From positions 806,001 to 870,000 of the forward strand of contig CANLVP010000002.1 in NCBI GenBank assembly GCA_947494675.1: a stretch of 64,000 nucleotides of DNA, written 5' to 3'. Made by a program: the position numbers and the translations under genes. Each line of letters starts with the position of its first letter. Position 1 is the stretch's first letter. The notes under the pieces are model-generated. The model searched no databases and had not been told where the DNA came from. It saw only the letters and a list, made by a program, of their open reading frames with translations. The DNA is from an uncultured Paracoccaceae bacterium (lineage in GTDB: Bacteria; Pseudomonadota; Alphaproteobacteria; Rhodobacterales; Rhodobacteraceae). Of this stretch, positions 9,562 through 19,342 are shown piece by piece.

Positions 9562-10685
9562 TCCTCGGCGTTGGCCTCGGCCCGGCTCTTGCCGCTCACA
9601 TCCATCGCCAGCGTCGCCGCCATCAACCCATCCAGATCACCATCCAGCACGCCAGAAGTGTCAGAGGTCTCATACCGCGTGCGCAGGTCTTTCACCATCT
9701 GATAGGGCTGCAACACATAAGACCGGATCTGGTTGCCCCAGCCCGCGTCACCGGCATTCTCATGCGCCTCGTTGACCAGTGCCGACCGCTTATCCAGCTC
9801 GATCTGATAGAGACGACTCTTGAGCGCCTTCATCGCAATATCGCGGTTCTGGTGCTGCGATTTTTCGGAACTCGTCACCACGATCCCGGTGGGGTTGTGG
9901 GTGATCCGCACAGCCGAATCCGTCGTGTTCACGTGCTGCCCACCGGCACCCGAGGACCGATAGGTATCAATTCGAATATCTGCCGGGTTCACTTCAATCT
10001 CAATGTTGTCATCAACCACCGGATAGACCTTCACAGACGTAAACGACGTGTGCCGCTTCGCCGCGCTATCAAACGGCGAAATCCGCACCAGCCGATGCAC
10101 GCCGCTTTCCGACTTCAACCAGCCATAGGCGTTCTGACCGCTGATCTTGTAGGCCGCTGATTTGATCCCCGCCTCTTCGCCCGCGCTCTCGGACTGAAGC
10201 TCAACCTTGTAGCCCTTCTTCTCGGCCCAGCGGACATACATCCGCGCCAACATGCTGGCCCAATCGCAGGATTCCGTCCCACCCGCGCCAGAGTTGATCT
10301 CAAGGAAGGTATCGTTCCCATCCGCCTCGCCGTTCAGCAGCGCCTCAAGCTCTTTCTTGGCCGCGGTGGCCTTCAAAGCCTCCAAGGCCGCCTCGGCCTC
10401 GGATACAACCTCGGCGTCCTCTTCCATCTCGCCCAATTCGATCAGGTCGATGTTGTCCTGCAAATCGGTCTTGATCGCGTCATAGCTTTCCATCGCATCG
10501 ACCAGCATCTGCCGCTCGCGCATCAGCTTTTGCGCCGCCGCCGGATCATCCCACAGATTGGGGTCTTCCACACGCGCGTTGAACTCTTCCAGCCGGTGCG
10601 CGGCGGTCTCATGCTCCATCCGCTGCGCCAGCAGGTCCAGCGATTTACGGATCGCCTCAATCGTGTTTTCGGTCTCAGCGCGCAT
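9558..10685 (-). CDS. prfB: Peptide chain release factor 2
   Basis: RF2 reads UGA and UAA stop codons and triggers peptidyl-tRNA hydrolysis. The codon-recognition tripeptide is seen in [18 protein letters not shown] (SPF), and the catalytic GGQ in [19 protein letters not shown]. The protein of 375 residues is collinear in a single frame, so the programmed +1 frameshift of E. coli prfB is absent, as usual in alphaproteobacteria. The start [12 protein letters not shown] at 10685 is preferred to the ATG at 10706, because AGGA lies eight bases before 10685. The gene lies downstream of the PBP1A gene on the same strand. Confidence 0.96.
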   Translation of the reverse strand: MRAETENTIEAIRKSLDLLAQRMEHETAAHRLEEFNARVEDPNLWDDPAAAQKLMRERQMLVDAMESYDAIKTDLQDNIDLIELGEMEEDAEVVSEAEAALEALKATAAKKELEALLNGEADGNDTFLEINSGAGGTESCDWASMLARMYVRWAEKKGYKVELQSESAGEEAGIKSAAYKISGQNAYGWLKSESGVHRLVRISPFDSAAKRHTSFTSVKVYPVVDDNIEIEVNPADIRIDTYRSSGAGGQHVNTTDSAVRITHNPTGIVVTSSEKSQHQNRDIAMKALKSRLYQIELDKRSALVNEAHENAGDAGWGNQIRSYVLQPYQMVKDLRTRYETSDTSGVLDGDLDGLMAATLAMDVSGKSRAEANAED

Positions 10686-10749
10686 GGCCTGCGTCCTATT
10701 CTTCAATCATGTCAAAGGGTCATATCCCGCGCCCAAGGTGCGGACAAGG

Positions 10750-10772
10750 TAGGGTGGGCAATCTGCCCACCT
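10750..10772. repeat. 23-bp palindromic intergenic repeat, copy 1
   Basis: An inverted repeat with arms GGTGGGCA and TGCCCACC, eight bases beyond the PBP1A stop codon. An identical 23-bp copy lies at 57068-57090, six bases beyond the fpr stop. It could form a terminator-like hairpin but has no U tract. Confidence 0.7.
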
Positions 10773-10779
10773 TCGCTGC

Positions 10780-13287
10780 TTAGTAAAGACCGCCCGAAGA
10801 CAGCGACCCGAAGGTCGCGCGCGGACCAACCTGCGCTGTGCCACCGGTTGAGGTCGTGACCTGACGCGCCGCCTGCGGCACTTCTTCAAAGAGCGACAGA
10901 TCAGAGCCCATCGCAAAACCACCGTCAAAGGTGATGCCGAACACAGGCTCTTCACCAGAGCGGAAGCATTCCGCGATCACGTTCTCGCCGCCCGCGCTGT
11001 CCGGCAAGCGTGCGCCGGTGAAGCGGTCGATCTTGATAAACTCACACTCGGGCGGAACAAAGAATTCACCGCCGCCGTATTTCTGGATTGCCTGGGTCAT
11101 AAAGTTGTTAAAGACCGGCCCACAAATGCCGCCACCGCCTGCGCCCTTACCCATTGGGCGTGGCGTGTCGTAACCAATGTAGCAGCCTGCCACGATGGTC
11201 GATGAAAAGCCCACGAACCACGCATCTTTTTCGTCGTTCGTCGTGCCCGTCTTGCCCGCAATCGCCACCGGCAGGTTCACCGTGCCACTGGCCGTGCCGC
11301 GATCAACCACACCTTCCATCATGCTGGTCAGCTGATAGGCGGTGACCTCATTCATCACCCGTTCCCGGTCCGACGTGATCTGCGGACGCTGACCCGCAGG
11401 CAATGTCTGGTCACTACAATCCACGCAAATCCGCTGGTCATGCCGGAACACCGTATGGCCGTAACGGTCCTGCACGCGGTCCACCAATGTGGGCTCCACC
11501 CGCTCTCCGCCATTGGCGAACATCGCATAGGCCGCCACCATTTTAAACAGCGTGGTCTCTTCCGAACCCAGAGAGGCCGCCAGAACCTGGTTCATATTGT
11601 CGTAAACACCGAATTTTTCAGCATATCGCGCCACCGTGTCCATCCCGACCTCTTGCGCAAGTCGGATCGTCATCAGGTTCCGCGACTTTTCAATCCCGGT
11701 CCGCAACGGCGTCGGGCCATAATACTGGTTCGAATAGTTCTTGGGCCGCCAGACACCCTGCGGTGTGTTGATCTCAATCGGCGCATCCACCACGATCGTC
11801 GCGGGCGAATAGCCTGAATCCAAAGCCGCCGCATAGACAAATGGCTTGAACGACGACCCGGGCTGTCGCTGCGCCTGCGTGGCGCGGTTAAAGACCGAAT
11901 GCTGGTAGCTGAACCCGCCCTGCATCGCCAAAACGCGGCCGGTGTTGACGTCCATCGCCATGAACCCGCCCTGCACTTCCGGCACCTGACGCAAGCTCCA
12001 GCGGATCAGTGACCCGTCGCTGTCGTTGGTCATCTGACGTACATGCACCACATCGCCGGGCTCAAAATTCTCAAAGAAATCGCCAGACATCCACTGAATG
12101 TCCTCGCGCGGCACTTCCACCGTGCCGTTCACGCCATCCGCACCCAGGGTCAGCGTCTGTTCAGCCACCTCAAGCACCACAGCCGGATGCCAGCGGTTGC
12201 CCAGTGTGATGTCCCGCGCGACATTGACGTTTGACAGGGCCTCGCGCCACGCAGGCGCACTGGCCAAAGTCTCAACCGGGATCGTCTCACCAGTGCCGCG
12301 CCACCGACCCAAGCCACGGTCGTATTGCTCCAACGCGCGCTGCAGCGCATGGGCCGCCTCGACCTGCATTTCAGGATCAATCGTCGCGCGGATCGACAGA
12401 CCACCGGAAAAGAATTCTTCCTCGCCAAAGTTCTGGCTCAGCTGACGACGGATTTCATCGGTAAAATAATCGCGTGGCGGCAGATCAGACTTAAAGCTGT
12501 CAAAGTCACCGTTTTGCACTGTGCGCAGCGGCTCATTCACCGCAAACTCATAGGCCGCCTCGTCGATGTAGCCGTTCTCATACATCTCTTCGAGGATGAA
12601 GTTCCGCCGCGCAATCGACCGATCCTTCTGGCGGACCGGATCATAGCGCGATGGCGCTTTCGGCAGCACCGCCAGATAGGCCGCCTCTTCAATGGTCAGT
12701 TCAGACAGGCTCTTGTTGAAGTAGGTCAGCGCCGCAGCCGTCACGCCAAAGCTGTTCTTGCCCAGAAAAATCTCATTCAGATACAGCTCAAGGATCTTTT
12801 CCTTGGGCATCGCCCCTTCGATCCGCGTCGCCAGAATGATCTCTTTAATCTTCCGCTCCGCCGACCGTGACCCATCCAGCAAAAAGTTCTTCATCACCTG
12901 CTGCGTGATGGTCGAGGCCCCGCGCAGATCCTCGCCCCGGCTGCGCACCGCATCCACGAGCGCCGCCGCCATACCGCGTGGGTCGTATCCCGCATGGGTG
13001 TAAAAGTTCTTATCCTCGGCGCTGATAAACGCCTGTTTCACCAGATCGGGGATTTCCTCGGCGGGCGTAAATAGACGCCGCTCCACCGCGAACTCGTCAA
13101 TGATATTGCCCTCGCCCGAATAAATCCGGCTGATTGTTTTTGGCGTATAGGTCGCCAAAACCTCATAGGACGGCAAGTCACGGCCATACATGTAAAAGAT
13201 ACCGCCCAGCGTAAATCCGGCCATCACAAGGCCAAGGGTCAGCAACGAAAAGATGCTGCCGAAAAAGGACATGACAAAACGCAACAA
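10780..13287 (-). CDS. mrcA: Penicillin-binding protein 1A (bifunctional class A PBP)
   Basis: An inner-membrane-anchored peptidoglycan synthase of 835 residues with glycosyltransferase and transpeptidase activities. One transmembrane helix spans about residues 9-33. The GT51 domain is marked by SAEDKNFYTHAGYDPRG (near residue 90) and STITQQVMKNFLL. An OB-like insertion follows, then the transpeptidase with the SxxK nucleophile in PGSSFKPFVYAAALD (about residue 475), SRN in IEKSRNLMTIRLA and KTGT in AIAGKTGTTNDEKDAWFVGF. All catalytic motifs are intact. The amidase gene often found beside PBP1A in this group sits about 3 kb away on the other strand. Confidence 0.95.
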   Translation of the reverse strand: MLRFVMSFFGSIFSLLTLGLVMAGFTLGGIFYMYGRDLPSYEVLATYTPKTISRIYSGEGNIIDEFAVERRLFTPAEEIPDLVKQAFISAEDKNFYTHAGYDPRGMAAALVDAVRSRGEDLRGASTITQQVMKNFLLDGSRSAERKIKEIILATRIEGAMPKEKILELYLNEIFLGKNSFGVTAAALTYFNKSLSELTIEEAAYLAVLPKAPSRYDPVRQKDRSIARRNFILEEMYENGYIDEAAYEFAVNEPLRTVQNGDFDSFKSDLPPRDYFTDEIRRQLSQNFGEEEFFSGGLSIRATIDPEMQVEAAHALQRALEQYDRGLGRWRGTGETIPVETLASAPAWREALSNVNVARDITLGNRWHPAVVLEVAEQTLTLGADGVNGTVEVPREDIQWMSGDFFENFEPGDVVHVRQMTNDSDGSLIRWSLRQVPEVQGGFMAMDVNTGRVLAMQGGFSYQHSVFNRATQAQRQPGSSFKPFVYAAALDSGYSPATIVVDAPIEINTPQGVWRPKNYSNQYYGPTPLRTGIEKSRNLMTIRLAQEVGMDTVARYAEKFGVYDNMNQVLAASLGSEETTLFKMVAAYAMFANGGERVEPTLVDRVQDRYGHTVFRHDQRICVDCSDQTLPAGQRPQITSDRERVMNEVTAYQLTSMMEGVVDRGTASGTVNLPVAIAGKTGTTNDEKDAWFVGFSSTIVAGCYIGYDTPRPMGKGAGGGGICGPVFNNFMTQAIQKYGGGEFFVPPECEFIKIDRFTGARLPDSAGGENVIAECFRSGEEPVFGITFDGGFAMGSDLSLFEEVPQAARQVTTSTGGTAQVGPRATFGSLSSGGLY

Positions 13288-13357
13288 GGGGCTCGCCTCA
13301 CGATACCGGTGACTGCCCTGCTTATATGGGATGCAACCGGCAGGGTCAAAAGCTCAA

Positions 13358-13384
13358 GCGGCGCAATTGGCTGAATTGCGCCGC
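13358..13384 (-). terminator. Perfect 11-bp stem hairpin after the MBL-fold gene
   Basis: GCGGCGCAATT pairs with AATTGCGCCGC around a 5-base loop, between the MBL-fold gene stop and the PBP1A start, both on the minus strand. The T tract after the stem is weak (GAGCTTTTG), so this may be a terminator or an mRNA-stabilising hairpin. Confidence 0.55.
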
Positions 13385-13414
13385 GTATTTGGTCACTTAT
13401 TCATGATGTTTTGC

Positions 13415-14203
13415 TTAGGCCGGCATGATCTCATCGCCATACCATGGCGCAAATTTCACTTCCGTGTCCGAGCTCACCAATTCTGCAAATGCCATTGGGT
13501 CCTGTGTTCCACCATCGCGACCGCGATAATGGTAGGGATAGACATAGGTTGGCGCAAATTCCGACACCGCACTTGCAGCGGCTTCCAGGTCCATCGTGAA
13601 TGGCAGGTTCATGCAGACAAACGCCAGATCGATGTTCTCAAGACTACGCATTTCCGGCAAATCTTCGGTGTCGCCAGACACATAAATCCGGAACCCATCA
13701 AATGTCAGCACATAGCCGTTGTCACGGCCCTCGGGATGAAAATTCAACCGCCCCTCAGTGGTGTTGTGCGCCGGGATCGCATCGATCGTGAGGCCATTCC
13801 AGGCCGCCGCCTCGCCATTGGCGATCATTTCAGCCTTCGCCTTCAAATCATCCGGCAACATCTCGTAGACAGCTGGATTGGTGATCAGTTTGGTATTGTC
13901 ACCAGTCAGCCCCGCAAGGATCTCTGCGTTGTAATGATCGCCATGTTCATGGGTGATCAAAATCAGGTCGGGCTTCGGCAAGCCGTCATACGCGGCCATC
14001 TCGCCAACTGGATCAACCGCAATCGTGCCCAAAGGTGTCTCAAAGACAATCGACGCATGATCCACGGGATTGACTGAGATGGGCCCCGCGGGCGTGTCAA
14101 AAGTGTCTGCGGCATGGCCAGCGGCCCTGACGGTGAACGGCAAAAACGTGATCGCGCCGGTCGCGGCGGCAGTTGTCAAAAAAGTGCGGCGTGTATGTGT
14201 CAT
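13415..14203 (-). CDS. Tat-exported metallo-beta-lactamase-fold hydrolase
   Basis: A 262-residue protein. A twin-arginine signal is visible at the N-terminus (THTRRTFLTTAAATGAITFLPF, cleavage likely after VRAAG). The mature part carries the metal-binding motif THEHGDHYNAE and further motif histidines and aspartates (ALA-less NPAVYEML, IPAHNTTEGRLNFHPEG, YVSGDTEDLPE), as in UlaG-like or YhfI-like MBL-fold proteins. Folding before Tat export fits a metalloenzyme acting in the periplasm. The substrate cannot be told. It lies downstream of the DsbA-like gene on the same strand, and the 81-bp gap allows co-transcription. Confidence 0.85.
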   Translation of the reverse strand: MTHTRRTFLTTAAATGAITFLPFTVRAAGHAADTFDTPAGPISVNPVDHASIVFETPLGTIAVDPVGEMAAYDGLPKPDLILITHEHGDHYNAEILAGLTGDNTKLITNPAVYEMLPDDLKAKAEMIANGEAAAWNGLTIDAIPAHNTTEGRLNFHPEGRDNGYVLTFDGFRIYVSGDTEDLPEMRSLENIDLAFVCMNLPFTMDLEAAASAVSEFAPTYVYPYHYRGRDGGTQDPMAFAELVSSDTEVKFAPWYGDEIMPA

Positions 14204-14284
14204 GGGCCCCTCATGCGTTGCGAGTAAGGAAAAGAATAGCTTTCAATTCCATCACTTCAACGCACTCGCCCACAGGTTCCGGCG

Positions 14285-15013
14285 CTAGCCCCGTAATTCG
14301 GCGACAATCTGCTGCATTTGATCAAACGGCACATAGCCGCGCAGCATCTCGTCCTGCACCACAAAGGTCGGCGTGCCATTGATCTGCAATTGTTGGCCAA
14401 GCACCCGGTTGGCATTCAGGATCGCGGCCACCTCATCACTGTTCATCGCAGCAAGGATCGGCGTGGCATCCAGCCCCAAACCTTCGGCTACACGCCCCAA
14501 AGCCGCCTCAGAGAAATCACCACGATAGGCCATCAGCGTGTTGTGCACGTCGTAATAGGCCTCGTCCCCGGCCACCAATTTGGTCGCGACCGCAAACTGC
14601 GAGGCCATCGTGGATTGCTCCCCAAGGATCGGAAACTCTTTGACAATATAGCGGATATTGCCGTCCTGGCTGATCAGCTCTGCGACTTCCGGATGCGCCT
14701 TTTTGCAATAGCCGCAACGGTAATCAAGGAACTCGACCACGGTGATATCCCCATCCGGGTTGCCGCCCACATAGGAAAAACCATCGTTCAAGAGCTGATC
14801 CTGAGAGGCCGCCAGCATCGCCTCTTCGGCTTGCATTTGCGCCGCCTGCTGCCGTTCCTCGAGGATTCCAATCGCTTCCATCAACACTTCGGGGTTTTCC
14901 AACAAATAGGCCCGCACTTCCGCCCGGAACGTTGCGCGTTCCGCATCACTCATCACCTCTTGCGCCACCGCAGGTGTCGCCAATGTCAGAACCAGTGCCA
15001 AAATCCGCAGCAT
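14285..15013 (-). CDS. DsbA-family periplasmic thiol oxidoreductase
   Basis: A 242-residue exported protein with a signal peptide (MLRILALVLTLATPAVAQEV). A helical, Gln/Glu-rich N-terminal segment (residues 20-75) is followed by a thioredoxin fold with the active site YRCGYCKKAHPE near residue 100 and the cis-Pro loop NGTPTFVV. It resembles DsbA family proteins with an N-terminal dimerisation helix (ScsC-like or the Silicibacter-type DsbA), which act as disulfide isomerases or oxidases. The start at 15013 has AAGGCGA eight bases upstream. The longer in-frame start at 15079 would bury the signal peptide. Confidence 0.87.
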   Translation of the reverse strand: MLRILALVLTLATPAVAQEVMSDAERATFRAEVRAYLLENPEVLMEAIGILEERQQAAQMQAEEAMLAASQDQLLNDGFSYVGGNPDGDITVVEFLDYRCGYCKKAHPEVAELISQDGNIRYIVKEFPILGEQSTMASQFAVATKLVAGDEAYYDVHNTLMAYRGDFSEAALGRVAEGLGLDATPILAAMNSDEVAAILNANRVLGQQLQINGTPTFVVQDEMLRGYVPFDQMQQIVAELRG

Positions 15014-15131
15014 ATCGTCTCGCCTTTTCTTTCGGTTGTCCCGTTTCATCACATCCGCGCCTGATGACCAAGGTGGCATTGACGCGCACCCGCAGGCTGG
15101 GCATCACAGACCAAAGCAGTAGAGGCACCCA

Positions 15132-16271
15132 ATGCGCAACTCAACCCGTGGCGACGTCGATCCCTTCATTGTGATGGATGTGATGGAGGCTGCCCGCGCC
15201 GCAGAGGCCGCAGGCCGCCACATCATCCATATGGAGGTCGGCCAGCCCGGCACCGGTGCCCCCGCCGCAGCGCGTGCCAAGCTGGTAGAAGATCTCTCTG
15301 ACCCGCTCGGTTACACCGTCGGCCTCGGCCTGCCGGACCTGCGCGCCCGCATCGCGCAGCTTTACGGCGATTGGTATGGCGTCGATCTTGATCCCGCACG
15401 TGTCGTCGTGACCTCTGGCGCGTCTGGGGCCTTCCTGCTGGCCTTCTCGGCGCTTTTTGACAATGGCGAGCGCGTGGGCCTCGGCCTGCCCGGCTACCCG
15501 TCTTATCGCCAAATCTTGCGGGCTATGGGCCTGCAAGCCGTGGGTATCCCCACCGATGCCACCACACGGTTCCAACCACAACCCGCCGACGTCGCCGCCC
15601 ATAACCTCGCGGGCCTGATCGTCGCTTCCCCTGCCAACCCCACCGGCACCATGCTTGACCTGTCAGAGCTTGCAGCCCTCGCCAGCGCCTGCGCTGATCG
15701 CGACGCGGCGTTCATCTCGGATGAGATCTACCACGGCATCGCCTACGACCGCCCACAAGTCACCGCCTTGCAGGCCACTGATGACGTCTATGTGGTCAAC
15801 TCTTTCTCGAAATACTTCGCGATGACGGGCTGGCGCGTGGGCTGGATGGTGGTCCCCCCCGACCACATCCGCACCGTTGAACGCCTTGCGCAAAACATGT
15901 TCATCTGCGCACCCCATGCGGCCCAGCGGCTGGCGCTGCACGCCATGGACGCGCAAGACGAATGCGTCGCCAACCTTGCGACATACACGGCCAACCGCGA
16001 CATCGTGATCGCGGGCCTCAAGGCCGCCGGTTTCACCACCCTCGCCCCACCCGATGGCGCGTTCTACGTCTACGCCGATGTCTCGGCCTTTACCGACGAC
16101 AGCCGTGCATTTGCCGCCGATATTCTGGACCGCGCAGGCATCGCCGTGACCCCCGGCCTCGACTTTGACCCGGATCGTGGCCACCACTGGCTGCGCTTTT
16201 CCTACGCAGGTACCACTGCGGATATGACCCTTGGCATGGACCGGCTCGCGTCCTACATGGCGTCACGATGA
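15132..16271 (+). CDS. PLP-dependent aminotransferase, class I/II
   Basis: A cytosolic fold-type I aminotransferase of 379 residues. The PLP lysine is expected at about residue 226 in VNSFSKYFAMTGWRVGWMV. Other family landmarks are SGASGAFLLAF, ASPANPTGTM (Asn contacting PLP), SDEIYHGIAYD (Asp to the pyridine N) and the C-terminal Arg in LRFSYAG. It resembles aspartate/alanine-type aminotransferases, but the substrate cannot be assigned. The ATG follows GAGG seven bases upstream. Its stop overlaps the amidase start (ATGA), so the two genes form an operon, an unusual pairing of metabolism with cell-wall turnover. Confidence 0.88.
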   Translation: MRNSTRGDVDPFIVMDVMEAARAAEAAGRHIIHMEVGQPGTGAPAAARAKLVEDLSDPLGYTVGLGLPDLRARIAQLYGDWYGVDLDPARVVVTSGASGAFLLAFSALFDNGERVGLGLPGYPSYRQILRAMGLQAVGIPTDATTRFQPQPADVAAHNLAGLIVASPANPTGTMLDLSELAALASACADRDAAFISDEIYHGIAYDRPQVTALQATDDVYVVNSFSKYFAMTGWRVGWMVVPPDHIRTVERLAQNMFICAPHAAQRLALHAMDAQDECVANLATYTANRDIVIAGLKAAGFTTLAPPDGAFYVYADVSAFTDDSRAFAADILDRAGIAVTPGLDFDPDRGHHWLRFSYAGTTADMTLGMDRLASYMASR

Positions 16272-17473
16272 TCCGCCTGATTGCCCTCCTTGTGACCCTC
16301 GCCCTGCCCGCCGCGGCGCAGGATTTCTCCGGCCTCGCACGCATCGATATGGCGCAAAGTCAGGTGTTTGACGACGGCGATACCCTGGTGGTTGACCTCG
16401 CGCTCAGCCAAACCGTCCCCTACCGCGCCTTTACGCTTGATGACCCCCGACGGCTGATCCTCGACTTCCGAGAGGTTGACTGGCAGGGCGTCAGCCGCGC
16501 CGCGCTGCTGAATTCTGACAACGCGCCCGACCTGCGCTTTGGCACGCTCTCGCCCGGTTGGTCGCGCATGGTGGTTGACCTCTCTGAACCGCTGGTGATC
16601 GACACCGCCGGGCTTACCACCGACCCTGACACAGGCACCGCGCAACTGACCGTGCGCCTGACACCCGCCGACGCCACGACCTTTGCCGCCCGCTCCGGCC
16701 CGCCACCCTCGGCCACATGGGACCGGCCGCTGGAGCTTCCCAGCCTTCCCGCCCCCGCCATCGACGACGGCATCTTCACCGTGATGATCGACCCCGGCCA
16801 CGGCGGCATCGACCCCGGCGCAGTCCAGGGCGGCGTGCTCGAAGCTGACCTGATGCTGCAACTGGGCATCGAAGCCGCAGAGGCCCTCAACCGCACCGGA
16901 GAAATCCGCGCCCTTCTCACCCGCGACTCGGATGTCTTTGTCCCGCTCAATGACCGCATGTCGCTGGCCCGCGCCGCAGACGCCGACCTCTTCATCTCAC
17001 TCCACGCCGACGCGCTGGAAGAGGACGAAGCCACCGGCGCTTCCGTCTACACCCTCAACGCCGAAGCCACCGACCGCGCCGCCCAACGCATGGCAGAGCG
17101 GCACGAGCGCGGCGACCTGCTGGCAGGACTTGACCTGTCAGATCAGGACGACCGCGTCGCCACCGTGCTGATGGATATCGCTCGCACGCAGACCGGCCCC
17201 GCCGCCAGCCGCTTTGCCGACGCCCTTGTCACCGCCCTGCGCAACAATGGCGCGCCCCTCAACAGCCGCCCCCGCCGCGAAGGTCCGCTCGCCGTCCTAA
17301 ATGCCGCCGACTTTCCGTCTGTGTTGGTCGAGGTTGGTTTTCTCTCAAGCGCAGCCGACCGCGCAGCCCTCGCCTCCCCCGACGGACGCGCCAAAATCGT
17401 CGCCGCCTTGGTGGAAGCCATCCAAACTTGGTCCGCCGACGAAGCCGCCCGCGCGCCTTTGGTCCGGCAATAG
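16268..17473 (+). CDS. amiC: N-acetylmuramoyl-L-alanine amidase (AMIN + Amidase_3)
   Basis: A periplasmic zinc amidase of 401 residues that cleaves the bond between MurNAc and the stem peptide during daughter-cell separation. A signal peptide (MIRLIALLVTLALPAAAQ) is followed by an AMIN localisation domain (about residues 20-135) and the catalytic domain starting near residue 170 with MIDPGHGGIDPGAVQGG, the zinc-binding Glu in GGVLEADLML, SLHADA and a C-terminal VLVEVGFLSS. All ligands are present. AmiC-type enzymes need activation by LytM proteins; the LytM protein encoded at 5460 is one candidate in the window, by inference only. Confidence 0.92.
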   Translation: MIRLIALLVTLALPAAAQDFSGLARIDMAQSQVFDDGDTLVVDLALSQTVPYRAFTLDDPRRLILDFREVDWQGVSRAALLNSDNAPDLRFGTLSPGWSRMVVDLSEPLVIDTAGLTTDPDTGTAQLTVRLTPADATTFAARSGPPPSATWDRPLELPSLPAPAIDDGIFTVMIDPGHGGIDPGAVQGGVLEADLMLQLGIEAAEALNRTGEIRALLTRDSDVFVPLNDRMSLARAADADLFISLHADALEEDEATGASVYTLNAEATDRAAQRMAERHERGDLLAGLDLSDQDDRVATVLMDIARTQTGPAASRFADALVTALRNNGAPLNSRPRREGPLAVLNAADFPSVLVEVGFLSSAADRAALASPDGRAKIVAALVEAIQTWSADEAARAPLVRQ

Positions 17474-17495
17474 ACGCCGCATAAGGCGGTGCTTG

Positions 17496-18104
17496 TCAGA
17501 CAAGACCCGCTAATGCCGCAAACGGATCCCGACCTGCATCACTGTGCCAGGTATATTCGCATTCTTCAGCCATCTTTTCGGCCGCCTCTCGACCAAATAG
17601 ATTCTCCGCGACGGCCAAAGCCATATCCATTCCGGCCGAAACCCCAGAAGAGGTAAAGAATTTATCGTCCTCCACCCAACGCGCTTTCTTGACCCAATCA
17701 ACACCCGGCGCAAGATGCACAGTCCCGTTGAAATCCAGCTTGTTTGTCGTGGCTCGCTTCCCGTCCAGAACGCCTGTCATGCCCAGCACTATCGTACCTG
17801 TGCAGACCGCCATAACCCTTTCGGCCTTGGCAGAGACGTCGCGAATCCAATCCATATGGATCTCATCCACGATCTCCGTTAGCGCAGAGTCCCCACCGGG
17901 TATGAACAGCAGATCGTAATCGGTGCTCTCCGTCAGCGACCTGTCGACGCAAAGGCGCTGGCCATGCCGGCTGGGCACGGGCTCGGTCCCTTTGGCGACG
18001 GTAATGACCTCGATCTCATCGCGAAAACCGCCCAGCATCTCAATCGGACCAAAGAAATCCAATGTCTGAAAGCCGGGAAAAACCAGCGCCGCCATTTTTC
18101 GCAT
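17496..18104 (-). CDS. DJ-1/PfpI family protein (isonitrile hydratase-like)
   Basis: A 202-residue cytosolic protein. The nucleophile elbow AVCTGTIVLG places the reactive cysteine at about residue 101, followed by LDGKRATTN, and a GG motif FIPGGDSAL lies upstream, matching the GATase1-like subgroup that includes isonitrile hydratase InhA. The canonical partner region reads NKLDF rather than HW, so substrate specificity is uncertain. The start at 18104 has AGAGGGAC before it. An in-frame start seven codons upstream overlaps that ribosome site and is less likely. It follows ispG on the same strand. Confidence 0.85.
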   Translation of the reverse strand: MRKMAALVFPGFQTLDFFGPIEMLGGFRDEIEVITVAKGTEPVPSRHGQRLCVDRSLTESTDYDLLFIPGGDSALTEIVDEIHMDWIRDVSAKAERVMAVCTGTIVLGMTGVLDGKRATTNKLDFNGTVHLAPGVDWVKKARWVEDDKFFTSSGVSAGMDMALAVAENLFGREAAEKMAEECEYTWHSDAGRDPFAALAGLV

Positions 18105-18139
18105 GATTTGTCCCTCTGGTCCCAAACGGGGTAACCGCT

Positions 18140-19261
18140 TTATTCAGCCGCTTGCGCCGCCTTTTCGATCTCCGCCGCCTTGGCCTCAACCTGTTCGACG
18201 ATGTGATCGACCATCTTTTCGTTGTCCATCTTGTGGCTCTGCTTGCCCGCCAGATAGACCATGCCATTGCCAGCCCCACCACCGGTAAAGCCCACGTCCG
18301 TCATCAGCGCTTCACCCGGCCCGTTCACAACACAGCCAATGATGCTCAGGCTCATCGGCGTCTTGATGTGCTCCAGCCGCTTTTCCAGCGTCTCAACCGT
18401 CTTGATCACGTCAAAGCCCTGACGCGCGCAGCTTGGGCAGGAAATGATATTCACGCCACGGTGCCGCAACCCCAGCGATTTCAGGATCTCATACCCGACC
18501 TTGATCTCTTCCACCGGGTCCGCGCTCAGCGACACGCGGATCGTGTCGCCAATACCCATCCACAACAGGTTCCCTAACCCAATGGCCGACTTGATCGTCC
18601 CGCTGGTCAGGCCACCGGCCTCTGTGATGCCAAGGTGGATCGGCGCGTCCGTCTGCTCGGCCAGCATCTGATAGGCCGCCGCGGCCATAAACACGTCCGA
18701 GGCTTTGCAGCTGATCTTGAAGTCGTGAAAATCGTTGTCTTGCAACAGCTTAATGTGGTCCAGACCCGATTCCACCATCGCATCCGGACAAGGCTCGCCA
18801 TACTTTTCCAGCAGATGTTTTTCCAGCGACCCGGCATTCACGCCAATCCGCATCGAACAATTGTTGTCCACCGCCGCTTTGATGACCTCGCGCACGCGTG
18901 TCTCATCGCCGATGTTGCCAGGGTTGATCCGCAGGCAGGCTGCACCGGCCTCTGCCGCCTCAATCCCACGCTTATAGTGGAAATGGATATCCGCCACGAT
19001 CGGCACGCTGACCTCTGGCACAATCTCTTTCAACGCGCGGCTGCTGGCCTCATCCGGCACCGAAATCCGCACGATGTCGGCCCCGGCATCTGTTGCAGCC
19101 TGCACCTGTGCAATCGTCGCCTTCACATCCGTGGTCAGGGTGTTGGTCATGGTCTGCACGGTGATCGGCGCGTCGCCCCCTACCGGCACATTACCCACCA
19201 TAATCTGGCGGCTCTTGCGGCGTTCAATGTGGCGCCAAGGGCGGATTGCGTGCAGCGACAT
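18140..19261 (-). CDS. ispG: 4-hydroxy-3-methylbut-2-enyl diphosphate synthase
   Basis: IspG (GcpE) converts MEcPP to HMBPP with a [4Fe-4S] cluster in the MEP route to isoprenoids. The 373-residue protein starts [20 protein letters not shown] and shows the TIM-barrel part ([20 protein letters not shown]) and cluster cysteines in [12 protein letters not shown] and [13 protein letters not shown]. It lies downstream of the RodZ-like gene, the same order as rodZ-ispG in E. coli. Its Fe-S cluster depends on the Suf system, parts of which are encoded at 37-39 kb. Lysine- and alanine-rich tail residues are normal for the group. Confidence 0.96.
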   Translation of the reverse strand: MSLHAIRPWRHIERRKSRQIMVGNVPVGGDAPITVQTMTNTLTTDVKATIAQVQAATDAGADIVRISVPDEASSRALKEIVPEVSVPIVADIHFHYKRGIEAAEAGAACLRINPGNIGDETRVREVIKAAVDNNCSMRIGVNAGSLEKHLLEKYGEPCPDAMVESGLDHIKLLQDNDFHDFKISCKASDVFMAAAAYQMLAEQTDAPIHLGITEAGGLTSGTIKSAIGLGNLLWMGIGDTIRVSLSADPVEEIKVGYEILKSLGLRHRGVNIISCPSCARQGFDVIKTVETLEKRLEHIKTPMSLSIIGCVVNGPGEALMTDVGFTGGGAGNGMVYLAGKQSHKMDNEKMVDHIVEQVEAKAAEIEKAAQAAE

Positions 19262-19342
19262 GGGACATCTCGTGTGATTGCTTTACCCACAACCTAAGCA
19301 CCCGACCAGCCGGGGGCAACGGGCCGTTCGGTCGCGGCGGCG

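Noticed and set aside
17475-17492. Terminator between the amidase and the PfpI-type gene
   Set aside because: Only a short CCGC/GCGG stem without T tract; too weak to claim.
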